NCBI GenBank assembly: GCA_029339195.1
Contig: JAPTJF010000083.1
Location: 103,012 to 167,011, forward strand
Reading direction: 5' to 3'
DNA from: Micractinium sp. NFX-FRZ
Taxonomy: Eukaryota; Chlorophyta; Trebouxiophyceae; Chlorellales; Chlorellaceae
DNA length: 64,000 bases
Positions 62,838-64,000 of the stretch are shown one piece after another; position 1 is the stretch's first letter, and each line of letters begins with the position of its first letter. Below the pieces are notes generated by a model that searched no databases, had not been told where the DNA came from, and was given only the letters and a program-made list of their open reading frames with translations. The position numbers and the translations under genes are program-made.

Positions 62838-64000
62838 CGACAGGCTGCCTTCGCCACTGCTGCTGCCCCGAGCTGGGTGCGTGCAGCCGCTGGCCCAACC
62901 TGCTGCCCCAGCGGTGCCCGCCATAAGTACCTGCCACTCATTTTTCTTTGCCGCAACCCCTACTAAATGTAACAACAACCAGGTGTAAGTTCTGAAGGCA
63001 CCCACAGGCAGCTAGTGTGCCGCAGCGAGCCTCCAGCCGCAGGGAGCAGTGTGCATGGGCGCCCTGCTCATTGCCAGCTCAATCCACCTGTCCGGCGGCC
63101 GCGATTTCAATTACATTGACTGCCAGCATAGACTCCCTCCCACCCCAAAGCGTGGGGGACCTGCTGGCCTTGCACAGTCCCCCCCTCCCCTCGGCTGCAT
63201 GCGCCCCACAAAGGAGTGCTTTGCCGACCACACACATGTGTGTTTCATTGTTTGTTGCCCCCCTGAACCCCTGTGCCCCCGAACCCTCATCCCCCCTGTT
63301 GAGCCCAGCCACTGTACCCACCCCTGCATGCCTATTTGTGACGATGAGCACGATCCACACATTCGCGAGCCTTGAGGGCAGGCACCGCCCCCTCCTGAGA
63401 CCTCAGGATAGGTGCAGGGCTTGCCCGAAGGGGTGCGCCCCAGCCATCCCCATCCCTCCCTGCCCCGCTGCATCCTCTGCATCCCCCGCCGCTGCACATC
63501 CCTGTGCCTGCACCCTATCCTTCTGATAGGCGGCCGCGGCGTGGCCTCCGGCACCGCCTCGGGGCCTCAGAACTGCTGGCACGTGGTTCCCAAAGCAGAG
63601 AGCTAAGGCGCTGGCCGACTGAGACCAGTTGCGCGGCGGGCCTGGCCTTCTGGCCGCCCTCTAGAGAGTTAAACAAGAACAGGCAGGGTCCAGCGGATCT
63701 AAAAATGCAAACACAGCCCCGTTCGGCCCCTTTCTTTGTAGTCGAGGTACAAGATGTACATGCAGGCCAACCGCAAGAAAGCGTCAGCATGCTTTCTTGG
63801 CCGTCACAGCCTGCATTTCGGGCCGGAATGGCCCTCGGCTGGCCTGGGCGCAGCCCGGTGGCACACAGTTTTGCAGCCACCTGCCTGTTCTCGAAAACGC
63901 GCGCGGCAACAGCACCACATTTTCTTCGTTTGTAGCCAGAGCAGGGCAAGTAGCCTAGCGCCGCGGAGCGCCGTGCCGTGCGATCTCTCGCCCTATTTGC
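62838..64000. other. ABCG 3' flank and terminal stretch without a supported gene
   Basis: TGTAA at 62968-62972 marks the probable ABCG transcript end. The remaining 1 kb has no recognisable exon, RNA or repeat. Reading frames near 63.5-63.95 kb on both strands overlap and lack family signal. The last bases may be the promoter of a gene outside the window. Confidence 0.5.

Noticed and set aside
63504..63949. Overlapping frames of about 144 codons on both strands near the window end
   Set aside because: They are mutually antisense, lack any recognisable motif and have no supporting upstream exons.

Overview
The window looks like nuclear DNA of a GC-rich unicellular green alga, most likely a trebouxiophyte of the Chlorella/Micractinium type. 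The reasons are the very high GC, the many short introns (about 110 can be placed), the CAG/CTG tracts that give poly-Gln and poly-Ala, TGTAA motifs downstream of some stops, and gene content shared with plants and green algae. No organism name can be read from the sequence. Gene models were built by hand from splice consensus and frame continuity. Every model listed with exons closes in frame.

Layout. (1) 1-4.3 kb, cell-wall locus: the 3' end of a Cys-rich gene (+), decayed copies of it, several hairpins, and an expansin-like secreted protein (-). (2) 4.7-8.6 kb: purple acid phosphatase-type metallophosphatase (-). (3) 9.1-13.1 kb: BTB-BACK-Kelch protein (+). (4) 13.6-14.6 kb: HU-type histone-like protein with an N-terminal extension (+). 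(5) 15.7-18.8 kb: secreted Cys-rich protein of unknown function (+). (6) 19.8-23.3 kb: zinc-finger protein with a Gln/Ala-rich tail (-), divergent from (7) 23.7-31.0 kb: TOUGH/GPATCH1-like G-patch and SURP RNA-processing protein (+). (8) 31.8-37.8 kb: glyoxal oxidase-like copper radical oxidase (+). (9) 38.9-41.7 kb: RPF2 ribosome-assembly factor (+). (10) 42.0-51.3 kb: long-chain acyl-CoA synthetase (+). (11) 52.4-56.7 kb: multipass membrane protein with an EF-hand (-). (12) 56.8-62.8 kb: half-size ABCG transporter (+). The last 1.1 kb shows no convincing gene.

Two themes stand out. First, the acyl-CoA synthetase has three intact, strongly diverged tandem copies of one exon, just after the ATP-binding P-loop. 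Their lengths (146, 143 and 134 nt) and splice phases let exactly one be used if the frame is to be kept, so this looks like a mutually exclusive exon cluster. Second, nearly every multi-exon gene has introns or flanks holding degenerate tandem copies of its own neighbouring exon edge with the splice site (called echoes here). They range from almost identical to barely recognisable. This suggests recurrent short tandem duplication across splice junctions and may be how the exon triplet, and possibly some introns, arose. GC-AG introns are also more common than usual.

The genes are not an operon. They are independent housekeeping, secreted and membrane functions. Possible local links are the shared secreted or cell-wall theme (expansin, Cys-rich proteins, glyoxal oxidase) and lipid handling (acyl-CoA synthetase, ABCG).
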